From Chryseobacterium sp. G0162 (GTDB lineage: Bacteria; Bacteroidota; Bacteroidia; Flavobacteriales; Weeksellaceae), in assembly GCF_003815715.1 (NCBI RefSeq), contig NZ_CP033922.1, positions 1,811,001-1,875,000 of the forward strand: a stretch of 64,000 nucleotides of DNA, in the 5' to 3' direction. The notes below the pieces were generated by a model that did not search any database, was not told the origin of the DNA, and saw only the letters and a list, made by a program, of their open reading frames with translations. This document shows positions 22,773 through 31,673 of this stretch, piece by piece; positions within the stretch are counted from its first letter, which is position 1, and every line of letters begins with the position of its first letter. Position numbers and translations under genes: made by a program.

Positions 22773-24158
22773 ATGAAAAAAATAGCACTAGCATCAGGAA
22801 TACTATTGCACCTAGCTTGTATGAAAGCACAGGATACCATCCAGAATCGAAACCTTCAGCAAGATATTTCGTTACTCAATAACAATTCAACGATAAAGGA
22901 ACCTACTCCATTTTTCAAGAAAGAATGGGTTAAAAAATCTGTGGCTCCTGCTATTCTTTTTACTGCAGCTGCAGCTACATGGGGAGAAAAAGAGAATATC
23001 CGTGAGGTAAGGAACCGATATCTTCCCAATTTCAAAGTTAAATATGATGATTATCTGCAATACGCTCCTGCTTTAGCGGTTTACGGTTTAAAACTGGGAG
23101 GTGTGAAAGGAAGAAATAGTATTGGAAGAGCCACATTATCTTACGGTGCCAGCTTAGTAATTATGGGAATACTGGTAAATTCTATCAAATATACTGCAAA
23201 AGTAGAGCGGCCGGATGGATCTAAAAATAACTCTTTCCCATCAGGACATGCAGCAATGGCTTTTACCAATGCCAGTTTTCTTCACAAAGAATATGGAATG
23301 GTAAATCCAGCCTATAGTATTGCAGGATATGGTTCTGCTACCATTACCGGGCTTGGGAGAAACTTAAATAACAGACACTGGGTTCCGGATATCCTAGCCG
23401 GTGCTGGGATTGGAATTATATCAACAGAACTTGGGTATTTCTTTATTGATAAAATTTATAAGAACAAAGGAGATAATTTAAGTCTCTTATCCAGAATAGA
23501 AGGAAACGATTATCCTTCTTTCCTTTCCCTAAAGATGGGGACAGCATTAGGGACGACCAACTTCCTGAAAGAATCGGAACTGGATGACAAAAAACAAGTT
23601 GGTTTTGAAGGTGGATTGGAAGGGGCTTATTTCTTTTCAAAAAAATGGGGTGTGGGAGCAGATATCACTTTCAGCAGCTTCCCTATTAAGTCTCAAAGAA
23701 TAACCTTTGATGATGGACAAGATTTTGGTGACCATGAAGTTAAAACACAATCTATGGGCTTCCTGGCCGCAGGGATTGGACCTTATTTTTCTCATGAATT
23801 CTCAGATAAATGGCAACTTATGTTAAAAATAACCGGTGGATATGCTGCTACTGCCAGTGGAAAAGTATTTGTAAAAGGAAACGATATAGACACTCCTAAT
23901 CACGAGCTTCAGATTGCCCGATACAAACCTAAACCAGCTTTCCGATGGAATACAGGTGCTTCTATGACTTATAAGTTCAACCCAGGACTTGGGCTTACTT
24001 TCTATACAGATTATAATCAGATCAACTCTACGATCCGTTATCACTTCAGTGATGAGATTAAGGAAAGCGCCGAGTTGGATCAGGAATTAAACAACCTGAT
24101 TACTAAAGAAAAAATCAATTATATTACATTAGGTTTACGATTAACGGCCTATTTTTAA
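22773..24158 (+). CDS. PAP2-family phosphatase fused to a C-terminal outer-membrane-type beta-barrel
   Basis: A 461-aa protein with an N-terminal signal (to about residue 19). The PAP2 phosphatase motifs are complete: K139-x6-R146-P147, PSGH (156-159), and R196-x5-H202-x3-D206. From about residue 240 to the end the sequence changes to alternating amphipathic strands (EGGLEGAYFFSKKWGVGADI, YKFNPGLGLTFYTDYNQI, YITLGLRLTAYF) ending in Phe, as in small outer-membrane barrels. It may dephosphorylate lipid pyrophosphates or lipid A in the periplasm or outer membrane; the substrate is not shown. A bidirectional terminator follows. Confidence 0.85.
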   Translation: MKKIALASGILLHLACMKAQDTIQNRNLQQDISLLNNNSTIKEPTPFFKKEWVKKSVAPAILFTAAAATWGEKENIREVRNRYLPNFKVKYDDYLQYAPALAVYGLKLGGVKGRNSIGRATLSYGASLVIMGILVNSIKYTAKVERPDGSKNNSFPSGHAAMAFTNASFLHKEYGMVNPAYSIAGYGSATITGLGRNLNNRHWVPDILAGAGIGIISTELGYFFIDKIYKNKGDNLSLLSRIEGNDYPSFLSLKMGTALGTTNFLKESELDDKKQVGFEGGLEGAYFFSKKWGVGADITFSSFPIKSQRITFDDGQDFGDHEVKTQSMGFLAAGIGPYFSHEFSDKWQLMLKITGGYAATASGKVFVKGNDIDTPNHELQIARYKPKPAFRWNTGASMTYKFNPGLGLTFYTDYNQINSTIRYHFSDEIKESAELDQELNNLITKEKINYITLGLRLTAYF

Positions 24159-24165
24159 AATAAAA

Positions 24166-24192
24166 AAAAGCCTTCAAAATATGAAGGCTTTT
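24166..24192. terminator. Bidirectional terminator between PAP2 and M1 peptidase genes
   Basis: Perfect 11-bp stem AAAAGCCTTCA/TGAAGGCTTTT, loop AAATA, A-rich on the left and T-rich on the right, between convergent genes. Confidence 0.9.
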
Positions 24193-24197
24193 ACTTT

Positions 24198-26063
24198 TTA
24201 TAAAGTTCTACTGTTATCTCCCGGTGTATAATCCATGAAAAGATCTCCGTCCAGCAATACAGATTTCACTTTTTTCTTAATAGGAATCACCAGATCGGTT
24301 AATTTTTGATCTTTTTCCCAAACAGAAGGTGAAAAATGTAATTTCTCTGTGGTCCCATCCTCGTAGGATAATACAGCATCAAACGGAATGGCAAATCCAC
24401 CTACATTCACCACATTCACTGTAAGCAAATCATTCATCTGTGAAGCTCCTGCTGCTTTTAAATCAATATAATTATTCGTGTAAAACCAATTTTGGAAGAA
24501 CCAGTTCAGATTTTTCCCGGAACCAGTATTCATAGAATTGAAATAATCCCATGGAACCGGATGTTTTCCGTTCCAGTTATTCATATAATGATGTAATGCT
24601 TTCTTGAATAGTTCATCTCCCAAATAATCCTTTAAGGCAAGATAAGATAGGGATGCTTTCACATACGAATTGTTTCCGTACCCGGAACCACTTACCTGTG
24701 TACTCATTGTAATGATCGGCTGGTCCTGTTCTGCTGAAGGATCATTGATCCATTTTTTGACCCGAAAGTTTTTGTAAAATTCTTTCGCTTTAGCTTCCCC
24801 ATTTTCATCAATTCCAATTAAATATTCTAAGGTAGTTGCCCACCCTTCGTCCATAAAGGCATATCTCGTTTCGTTAATTCCCATATAGAAAGGGAAATAA
24901 GTATGTGCAATTTCATGATCTGCTGTAAGCCTCGCATCCTGAAGGTCATCCGGAATACTGGTATCATTAATCATCATCGGATATTCCATATCTGCATATC
25001 CCTGAATAGCTGTCATTACATTATAAGGATATTCTACTCCCGGCCAGTTTTTGGAAAACCAATCCAGGTTATAACGCATCCAGTCTACATAATGTTCAAA
25101 ATCTTTTGCTCCTGCTTTATATCCTGCCTGAACGCTTGCTCTTTTGGTTTTAAGCTGAACACTGGCTGCATCCCACACATAATGGTTACTCAATGCAAAA
25201 CAGAAATCCGTAATATGATTGGCTTTAAACTTCCAGACATTCCATTTATTTTGCTGGGTGACTTTCCCTGACTTCATTTCCTGCTCAGTGGCAATATGCA
25301 TCAGTTTATCACTTTTCAATGAAGCTTTATATCGTTTTAAATATTCCGGCTGAAGAACGGCTTCGGGATTTAGGAAATCTCCGGTTGCCCACACCACATA
25401 ATTCTTTGGAGCGGTAATCGCAAAGCTATAATCATTAAAATCATTATAAAACTCCTGTCTGTCGGAATGCGGAAGCATGTCCCATCCGTTATAATCATCA
25501 TAAACAGAAATTCTTGGGAAAGAATATGCTACATAGAACGTCTCAGGATCAATCTGCCCTTCTCTACCACTTTGCACAGAAAGCGGATATTCCCATTCAA
25601 TTTTAACCTCAGCTTTTGATTTTGATTTTAAAACTGATTTCAATTTTACTTTTTCAACGGTTCCCCAATCCTCACTATTGATGTCATATTTTTCACCATT
25701 TACAATGAATGATTTGATCTTAAGTCCAGTGGATAAAAAATCTTTGGAGACCGATCCTGATCTTGGAGATTGTGGTTTATGCAGATTATTTACAAATCTT
25801 ATTGCCAATTCATTAAGGTTATCCGGGCTGTTATTGGTATAAACAATTGTTTCTTTTCCGGAAACAGTTTTTGTATTGGCATCTACTTTTACATCAACAT
25901 TATATATTCCTTTATTCTGCCAGTAGTTTTTGCCCGGTGCACCAGAAATATCACGGGTTCCTTTTTCATAAGCTCTTTTAATATTTCTCGGCATATACAA
26001 TTCCTGAGCAGAGAGTTGTAACAATGAAACTACAACCAACATTCCGGAAAAAAATCTCTTCAT
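24198..26063 (-). CDS. M1-family aminopeptidase, exported
   Basis: A 621-aa metallopeptidase with a signal peptide (MKRFFSGMLVVVSLLQLSAQ). Zinc site: HEIAH with His383, Glu384 and His387, and the third ligand Glu406 in MDEGWAT exactly 19 residues on. The substrate-binding GAMEN-like element is DMEYPMMIND. The N-terminal beta-domain has the usual M1 look (TVSGKETIVYTNNSPD). A related gene lies at 32608-34542. The C terminus lacks an obvious type-9 sorting domain. A promoter element TATTTTTG lies upstream. Confidence 0.92.
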   Translation of the reverse strand: MKRFFSGMLVVVSLLQLSAQELYMPRNIKRAYEKGTRDISGAPGKNYWQNKGIYNVDVKVDANTKTVSGKETIVYTNNSPDNLNELAIRFVNNLHKPQSPRSGSVSKDFLSTGLKIKSFIVNGEKYDINSEDWGTVEKVKLKSVLKSKSKAEVKIEWEYPLSVQSGREGQIDPETFYVAYSFPRISVYDDYNGWDMLPHSDRQEFYNDFNDYSFAITAPKNYVVWATGDFLNPEAVLQPEYLKRYKASLKSDKLMHIATEQEMKSGKVTQQNKWNVWKFKANHITDFCFALSNHYVWDAASVQLKTKRASVQAGYKAGAKDFEHYVDWMRYNLDWFSKNWPGVEYPYNVMTAIQGYADMEYPMMINDTSIPDDLQDARLTADHEIAHTYFPFYMGINETRYAFMDEGWATTLEYLIGIDENGEAKAKEFYKNFRVKKWINDPSAEQDQPIITMSTQVSGSGYGNNSYVKASLSYLALKDYLGDELFKKALHHYMNNWNGKHPVPWDYFNSMNTGSGKNLNWFFQNWFYTNNYIDLKAAGASQMNDLLTVNVVNVGGFAIPFDAVLSYEDGTTEKLHFSPSVWEKDQKLTDLVIPIKKKVKSVLLDGDLFMDYTPGDNSRTL

Positions 26064-26088
26064 AATAATCTCTTTTTTAGATAAGTAT

Positions 26089-26096
26089 CAAAAATA
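26089..26096 (-). promoter_or_regulatory. -7 element of the M1 peptidase gene
   Basis: TATTTTTG on the minus strand is an exact TAnnTTTG match about 25 bp before the ATG at 26063. A TTG lies further upstream, but at 15 bp, shorter than usual. Confidence 0.5.
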
Positions 26097-26171
26097 GCGA
26101 AAATGTAACACCAAGTGATAATTTCTTTTATAATAATGTTTTATGGTAATTAGTATTTTATTTAAAATATT

Positions 26172-28541
26172 CTAAAGTCTTTCCTGCTCAGATGTCTTTT
26201 TGATTGTTTTCGCATTCTTCACAGATTGATTTCCAAAATTGTACTTCAAAGTTAGAGTGAACCCTTGAGTGTCTGTGTAATCCAGAAAATAATTATCCTG
26301 ATTGGCATATCGGGTAACAACCTTCTGGCGGGTGGTTTTAAAAATATCATTTACTACAAATGCCGCTTCCAGTTTTTTATTGAAAAACTTCCTGTTCATC
26401 ACAAAATAGGCAGACCAATTACTTGAAATTGTGAATGGCCCTTGTATTCCCGGAGAGAAATATCGATGTCCCATTTCCATTTTCCAATCAGTACTTTTAT
26501 CCAGTATAAAGCTGGTAGAAATGTTAGACATCCAATTCCAGACTTTATTTTGATACAGCATTCCATCTACTCCATTGAAATAATTTTCATTGTGTTCAAG
26601 ATTTTCAGACATAATGACATTCCACCAAGGCTTTATCTGGAAATTTTTATATAAACTTAACCCAAATGCCTGTCCTTTTTCAATATTGGTGAAATTATAC
26701 ACCACATTGTTCGTTTCTGGTACCTGATATGAAATTTCCATAGAAGGATACAACTCTTTTCGGTAGTACAGATCAAGATGCCAGTCTTTCCAGGAATATG
26801 AAAGATTAAGATTATGAATAATAGTTGCCTTTAATTGAGGATCTCCCTGGAAGTATGAAAACAGATTATAATAAGATTTTGCAGGATTCAGCCATGAATA
26901 AGAAGGTCTGCTGATTCTTTTTCCATAAGAAAATCCAAATTCATGCTTATTTTCTGTAGTATATTGGGCATAAAAGGTTGGGAAAAAACTCCAGTAATTA
27001 TTTTTATTACGGTTATAAGGTTCAGAAACAATTCCTTCAAGATCTGTCATTTCTGCACGAAGACCTCCTTTAAAATTCCACTTTCCCATATTGTATGATA
27101 ATGAGGAATATAAAGCAAAATTATATTCTTTATAATTAAAATCACTGCTTTTTTCAGGCCTGAATTCCATCACTCCATTTTCATTATCCGAGAAATCAAG
27201 TTTGCTGTTTGTTTTTACAAAACTATACTTCGCGCCGGATTCCAGCTCCAACTTATCTCCTTTCCACTGATAATCCAATTGGGTAGAATACAGCTGAACA
27301 TCAGCCTTATTCTGCGTTACAAAATTCTCACCTCTTGGAGTCTGACCTGCAAAATCCAGGTGAGTCGTTACATTTTGGTACTTATCAGCATTGTTTCCTG
27401 TAAAATAATTAATCCAGGAGAGACTGCTTTTTTTATTCAGTTTTCGGTCTATCTGAAAGCTAACTGAACTATTATTGGAACTTGATTCATGATCGTTCAG
27501 AGTTCTATAATTTGATTCTACAATATCCTGATTGTTGTAGATTAATGTGGGTACATCATAAATTCCATAAGACTTTGGAGAAAAATACCCTGAATAGTTG
27601 AGGCTTAAGCTAGTCAAACTGTCCAACTCATATTCTACATTAAAATTCAGGGTATTCTGGTTAGTGTTTTTATCCTTCCTGTTCATCGTACTTATCCATG
27701 TGGTCTGGCTTTCGGGATAACGGACATAGTCAGATCCTTCACGGAAATAAGTACCCATCCCTTTATAATAGCTTGCCATAATGGAAAGTTTATCCTTCTT
27801 ATAATATTGAGACAGTCCAAAAACGGCCTTCGCATATTGTGTTTGAATATATTTTGAAGACAGAATTCCACGATAGCCCTCAATCTTGTTCTTTTTCATC
27901 ACAATATTCAGTACAGCGCTTCCTGAAGCTTCATATTTTGCTGGTGGATTGGTAATCACTTCTATAGATTTCACCTCATCTCCCTGTGTGTTTTCCAAGA
28001 GATTTTTAAGTTCATCACCTGTCAGTATTACTTTTTTATCATTAATGGTGACCAAAATTCCTGTACTTCCTTTTACCGTAAGCACATTATTATTGACAGT
28101 AACACTGGGTGTATTCTTTAAAATCTCCCATGCATTGAGTGATGAAATATTGCTATTTTCCACATTAAACTCCAGTCGATCTATTTTCCTTTTCACCAAT
28201 GGTTTCCGTTGGGTCATCACCACTCCTTCTATTTCCTGAGATTCCTTTCTGAGAATAATTTGTAAAGCGTCCGGATTTTCCAGGTCCAGATTTTTTTCAA
28301 ATAGAGAATATCCGTTGTTCTTCACGACCAATTTTACATTTTGCTCCTTGACACCCTCCAGAATAAAGCCTCCATTGCCATCAGTCTTTAACTCTTTGAT
28401 TAACTCATTTCTGGAATTGTACAGGTTGATATTTATTGCAGAAAGTTTTTCGTTTTCGGTATTCATTACCGTTCCTGCAATTTTTTGTTTTTGAGCCAGC
28501 ATCATTATGGGAAGACACAGAAAAAGAAGAGTTTTGTTCAT
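26172..28541 (-). CDS. TonB-dependent receptor, outer-membrane beta-barrel family
   Basis: A 789-aa outer-membrane receptor. After the signal peptide comes a carboxypeptidase-regulatory-like domain (about 20-100; QKIAGTVMNTENEKLSAINI), then a plug (about 105-210; AWEILKNTPSVTVNNNVLTV, ITNPPAKYEASGSAVLNIVM), then a barrel rich in aromatic strands to the end. This belongs to the class common in Bacteroidota without a SusD partner. Three GGTTAA repeats with 11-bp spacing lie 83-110 bp upstream, suggesting control by the neighbouring two-component system. The transported substrate is unknown. Confidence 0.9.
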   Translation of the reverse strand: MNKTLLFLCLPIMMLAQKQKIAGTVMNTENEKLSAININLYNSRNELIKELKTDGNGGFILEGVKEQNVKLVVKNNGYSLFEKNLDLENPDALQIILRKESQEIEGVVMTQRKPLVKRKIDRLEFNVENSNISSLNAWEILKNTPSVTVNNNVLTVKGSTGILVTINDKKVILTGDELKNLLENTQGDEVKSIEVITNPPAKYEASGSAVLNIVMKKNKIEGYRGILSSKYIQTQYAKAVFGLSQYYKKDKLSIMASYYKGMGTYFREGSDYVRYPESQTTWISTMNRKDKNTNQNTLNFNVEYELDSLTSLSLNYSGYFSPKSYGIYDVPTLIYNNQDIVESNYRTLNDHESSSNNSSVSFQIDRKLNKKSSLSWINYFTGNNADKYQNVTTHLDFAGQTPRGENFVTQNKADVQLYSTQLDYQWKGDKLELESGAKYSFVKTNSKLDFSDNENGVMEFRPEKSSDFNYKEYNFALYSSLSYNMGKWNFKGGLRAEMTDLEGIVSEPYNRNKNNYWSFFPTFYAQYTTENKHEFGFSYGKRISRPSYSWLNPAKSYYNLFSYFQGDPQLKATIIHNLNLSYSWKDWHLDLYYRKELYPSMEISYQVPETNNVVYNFTNIEKGQAFGLSLYKNFQIKPWWNVIMSENLEHNENYFNGVDGMLYQNKVWNWMSNISTSFILDKSTDWKMEMGHRYFSPGIQGPFTISSNWSAYFVMNRKFFNKKLEAAFVVNDIFKTTRQKVVTRYANQDNYFLDYTDTQGFTLTLKYNFGNQSVKNAKTIKKTSEQERL

Positions 28542-28623
28542 GATTACATTTTTAAGAATGATGTAAAACAGTACTACGGCTTGTTTTTACAGGACAAAAT
28601 TCCATATTGGTAGGGAGAATTTC

Positions 28624-28651
28624 GGTTAACGAAAGGTTAATGATGGGTTAA
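28624..28651 (+). promoter_or_regulatory. Three GGTTAA direct repeats, 11-bp period (candidate OmpR-type binding site)
   Basis: GGTTAA begins at 28624, 28635 and 28646, exactly one helical turn apart, about 85-110 bp upstream of the TonB receptor ATG. OmpR/PhoB-type regulators bind such direct repeats. The same spaced motif occurs upstream of the adjacent kinase gene. Confidence 0.6.
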
Positions 28652-28674
28652 CGTCTTTTTTGCTTTAAAATGAG

Positions 28675-28702
28675 AAAGCCTGAATCAGAAAATTCAGGCT
28701 TT
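28675..28702 (-). terminator. Terminator of the GLPGLI gene
   Basis: Perfect 11-bp stem AAAGCCTGAAT/ATTCAGGCTTT with a 6-nt loop, just downstream of the minus-strand GLPGLI gene. Confidence 0.85.
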
Positions 28703-28723
28703 TAAAATTAATAAGGGATATTT

Positions 28724-29557
28724 TTATGGATAAGGAATTGCTTTATCCAGCTCTATAGGATTATAGTATTTTTTAATATTAGCTTGTGTTTGTTTAGTTA
28801 AACCGGCAAATTCCTCTTTACTTTTGATCTGCTGCCCTTCAATCTTTACATTCCAATCCGGTTGAAACTCTGTTCTCATTCTAGCATAGGGATCATTATA
28901 AAATTCAAGGTTTAGTTTTATCCATTTCTTAAAATCAATAGTAATGGGATCTAATGAGTAATGTCTTTCGAGAAAACCTTTTGTATTATATGTTTTCGGA
29001 AGGTTAATATTTCGGGATAAAGAATAAATAAAATCTTTTTTATCATCTTCTGCATATAGAACAAGCCCCGGCAAGCCCCTGAATTTATAAGGGCCTTCAG
29101 GAATATTAACATCCGTTGTAAACCATACAGTCCAATTTCTCCCGCCAAATCTTGCTGTTGCCTTCTGCAAATTATAATTATTGATTTTCTTCGTTTCAGT
29201 CTCTATTTTCCATTGAATATTATCCTCTGTCTCAAAAACATAATAATAAGGCATCATTCTGATCTGGAAATAGTTTTTATTTTTATTGGAGTTTCTTTTT
29301 CTAATGATTGTTTGCTCAGATTGGCTGGTATGCTGAGATGACATTCCGCCATGAAGAATGTTAAGAGAATCATTCACTAGAAATTCAAATTCATAGAATT
29401 TTACTTCTTCAGGATTAATATCCAGCACCATTTCTTCTTTATCATAAGCTGCATCATTAGGATCCGGCCTGTATTGGAGTTCGTAGATGAATCGATGAGT
29501 CTGTGCATTTACCACACCTCCAATCAATACCATCAAAAGGATCATCTGTTTTTTCAT
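28724..29557 (-). CDS. GLPGLI family protein, exported
   Basis: A 277-aa secreted protein with a signal peptide ending at NAQ. The family's name motif is seen exactly in KFRGLPGLVLYAED near residue 175, and the N-terminal FIYELQYRPD and central NWTVWFTTDVNIPEGPYKF are typical. The function of the family is unknown; members often sit beside TonB receptors in Bacteroidota, as here. The start was set at 29557 (MKKQMILLMVL); the upstream extension is unlikely because it precedes a clean signal peptide. Two GGTTAA repeats lie 51-67 bp upstream. Confidence 0.9.
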   Translation of the reverse strand: MKKQMILLMVLIGGVVNAQTHRFIYELQYRPDPNDAAYDKEEMVLDINPEEVKFYEFEFLVNDSLNILHGGMSSQHTSQSEQTIIRKRNSNKNKNYFQIRMMPYYYVFETEDNIQWKIETETKKINNYNLQKATARFGGRNWTVWFTTDVNIPEGPYKFRGLPGLVLYAEDDKKDFIYSLSRNINLPKTYNTKGFLERHYSLDPITIDFKKWIKLNLEFYNDPYARMRTEFQPDWNVKIEGQQIKSKEEFAGLTKQTQANIKKYYNPIELDKAIPYP

Positions 29558-29607
29558 GGAATAGTCTGTTAATCCTTTAAAAATAAGAAAAACCATACAA
29601 ATTATAA

Positions 29608-29624
29608 GGTTAATGAAAGGTTAA
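29608..29624 (+). promoter_or_regulatory. Two GGTTAA direct repeats, 11-bp period, in the GLPGLI / kinase divergent region
   Basis: GGTTAA begins at 29608 and 29619. The site lies between the divergent GLPGLI gene and the kinase-regulator operon, 37 bp before the -7 element of the latter. It is the same motif and spacing as at 28624-28651, so the regulator probably controls its own operon, the GLPGLI gene and the TonB receptor. Confidence 0.6.
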
Positions 29625-29660
29625 TAATAAAAATTCAATTTCGGTGAGATGCGAAAGTTT

Positions 29661-29668
29661 TATCTTTG
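29661..29668 (+). promoter_or_regulatory. -7 element of the kinase-regulator operon
   Basis: TATCTTTG, an exact TAnnTTTG match, ends only 5 nt before the kinase ATG at 29674. Transcription would start at or next to the ATG, giving a leaderless message. No TTG is seen at -33, which fits activator dependence through the GGTTAA repeats. Confidence 0.55.
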
Positions 29669-29673
29669 TTTCG

Positions 29674-30993
29674 ATGATATCTAATAACAAAAACCTGATT
29701 TATATTTTTGCCACGTTATTCCTCTTCTTGTTGGGAATTCAGGTTTATTTCATGTATAAGACCTATCAGGTGAAAGAAAGGGAAATATACAGATCCATAG
29801 ATCAGGGTATTTCAGTCTATACCGATCAAGTAGTGAACAATCATTCTTCTAAGGATTCGAAAAGCGATTCTCTGCAAAAGAATATTATCAGATATTATCA
29901 CAAAAAGCTCAATAAAGAGGACTTTTTAAAATACTTAGTAGATAACAAAAAAAAATCCGGGAAAAATTTAACAACTTACATTAATGATCGCCGAAAAAAA
30001 GACGGATATATAATTTGTGTAAGAATTCAATATTCTTTGATCCTCCATCTTCCTGACAGCATCAAACTGATACAGCAGCCTGTTACTATTTACGAAACAA
30101 AAGATAAGGTGATAAAACCAAGCATTACCAGCGTTGGAACATGGAGAACCTCTTCCGTTCAAGAAACTACAGGAAAAGACCCGGTCAATGATGTGGATTC
30201 ATTCTATGTTAGTACCCAGACGGAGATTGAAATTGAAAATATACAAAGTCTTGTTTTCAAAGAAATCTTTCTATTAATCATCTGTTGTATTGCCCTTCTT
30301 GCGAGCGTCCTTGTTTTGTATATTTTCACCATCAAAAATCTCATCAAACAACAAAAACAGGTAAAAGTTCTCCACACTGTTGTGGATAACATTTCACATG
30401 AGTTTAAAACTCCAATTGCTACCTTAAAAATAGCATCCAAAACATTGAAAAAAGGTTGGAATCCTGATACTCTTCCATTGATTGACCGGCAGATCACAAG
30501 ATTGGAGAACCTCATGCTACAGCTTCATAAAGATGAAACGCCTGAGGAAATGACTGCGATACAGTCTGAAAACTGGGATTTCTTTATTCAGGATCTGGCT
30601 TTTACTTATCCACAAATAGATTTTAAGTTTGAAAACAAGATCTCAGGACAGCTTCCTTTTGATAAAAACCTTATGGAAACTGTTGTAAAAAATCTTTGTG
30701 AAAACAGTATAAAATATGGAGCTTCCGTTGTGACAGTTAATACCAGTAATTCTGCTCAGAGTCTAAAAATTGAGGTTTCCGATAATGGCCAAGGTATGGA
30801 GAGTAAAGAATTGAAGAACATTTTTGAAAAATTCTACAGAATACAAGCCAATAATATCCATAACAGTAAAGGACTTGGGCTTGGGCTCTATTTTGTAAAA
30901 GAAATTATTACCTCCTATCACGGAAAAGTTGATGTATCCAGTCAACCAGGTGTTGGAAGTACTTTTAAAATAACCATTCCATATGAAAACTAA
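29674..30993 (+). CDS. Sensor histidine kinase, OmpR-partner type (GLPGLI/TonB locus)
   Basis: A 439-aa membrane kinase. It has membrane helix 1 (about 8-28), a periplasmic region of about 165 residues with no recognised fold, and membrane helix 2 (about 200-222, LLIICCIALLASVLVLYIFT). The HisKA box is NISHEFKTPIATLKIA. The ATPase has NLCENSIKYGAS, SDNGQGMESKEL, FEKFYRIQ and GLGLGLYFVKEI. The start was set at 29674, next to a leaderless-type promoter. It overlaps the regulator gene by 11 bp. It is paralogous to the kinase at 36312-37565. Confidence 0.93.
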   Translation: MISNNKNLIYIFATLFLFLLGIQVYFMYKTYQVKEREIYRSIDQGISVYTDQVVNNHSSKDSKSDSLQKNIIRYYHKKLNKEDFLKYLVDNKKKSGKNLTTYINDRRKKDGYIICVRIQYSLILHLPDSIKLIQQPVTIYETKDKVIKPSITSVGTWRTSSVQETTGKDPVNDVDSFYVSTQTEIEIENIQSLVFKEIFLLIICCIALLASVLVLYIFTIKNLIKQQKQVKVLHTVVDNISHEFKTPIATLKIASKTLKKGWNPDTLPLIDRQITRLENLMLQLHKDETPEEMTAIQSENWDFFIQDLAFTYPQIDFKFENKISGQLPFDKNLMETVVKNLCENSIKYGASVVTVNTSNSAQSLKIEVSDNGQGMESKELKNIFEKFYRIQANNIHNSKGLGLGLYFVKEIITSYHGKVDVSSQPGVGSTFKITIPYEN

Positions 30994-31669
30994 AATCCTG
31001 CTGGCAGAAGATGATTCCGATTTCGGAACCATCCTTAAACAATATCTTGAACTGGAAGATTTTGATATCAGCTGGTATCAGAATCCTGAAGACATTATCC
31101 CCTTAATTTCTGCTGATTTTCCTTTTCAGATCGGAATTCTGGATGTGATGATGCCTAATATTGATGGTTTCTCCCTTGCAAAAATGATATTAAAAGAGAA
31201 AAATAACTTTCCTCTTTTATTTTTAACCGCAAAGAATCAGAAAATTGATCGTTTAACCGGATTAAAAATAGGGGCAGACGACTATATTTCCAAACCATGC
31301 GATCCTGAAGAACTGGTATTGAGAATAAAAAACATTCTGAAAAGAACATCTCCGCCACTTATAGAACCCCAGATTCAAATCGGAGACTACTCTTTAGATA
31401 CCCAGAAGCTTCTCTTAGCCCATCCTAACGGTAATGTGCGGATGACGGTTCGTGAACAAGAATTACTATTATATCTTTTGAAGCATAACCATTCTACTAT
31501 CACAAGGAACAATATCCTGGATAACCTATGGGAAACCAATGATTATTTTACAGGAAGAAGCCTTGATGTATTTATCAGTAGGTTACGAAAGTATTTCAGC
31601 AATGACCCGAACGTAAAAATCCAATCCCTGAGAGGAATTGGATTTGAAATTGATTTTCCAACCCGCTAA
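30983..31669 (+). CDS. OmpR-family response regulator (GLPGLI/TonB locus)
   Basis: A 228-aa regulator. The receiver domain has Asp10/Asp11, phospho-acceptor Asp54 in GILDVMMPNIDGF and Lys in YISKPCDPEE. The winged-helix domain (about 130-225) has MTVREQELLLYLLKHNHSTI and the recognition helix GRSLDVFISRLRKYF. That recognition helix is identical in its GRSLDVFISRLRK core to the regulator at 37578-38267, which explains why their predicted sites are alike (GGTTAA versus TTGTTAA, both with 11-bp period). Confidence 0.94.
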   Translation: MKTKILLAEDDSDFGTILKQYLELEDFDISWYQNPEDIIPLISADFPFQIGILDVMMPNIDGFSLAKMILKEKNNFPLLFLTAKNQKIDRLTGLKIGADDYISKPCDPEELVLRIKNILKRTSPPLIEPQIQIGDYSLDTQKLLLAHPNGNVRMTVREQELLLYLLKHNHSTITRNNILDNLWETNDYFTGRSLDVFISRLRKYFSNDPNVKIQSLRGIGFEIDFPTR

Positions 31670-31673
31670 TTTT

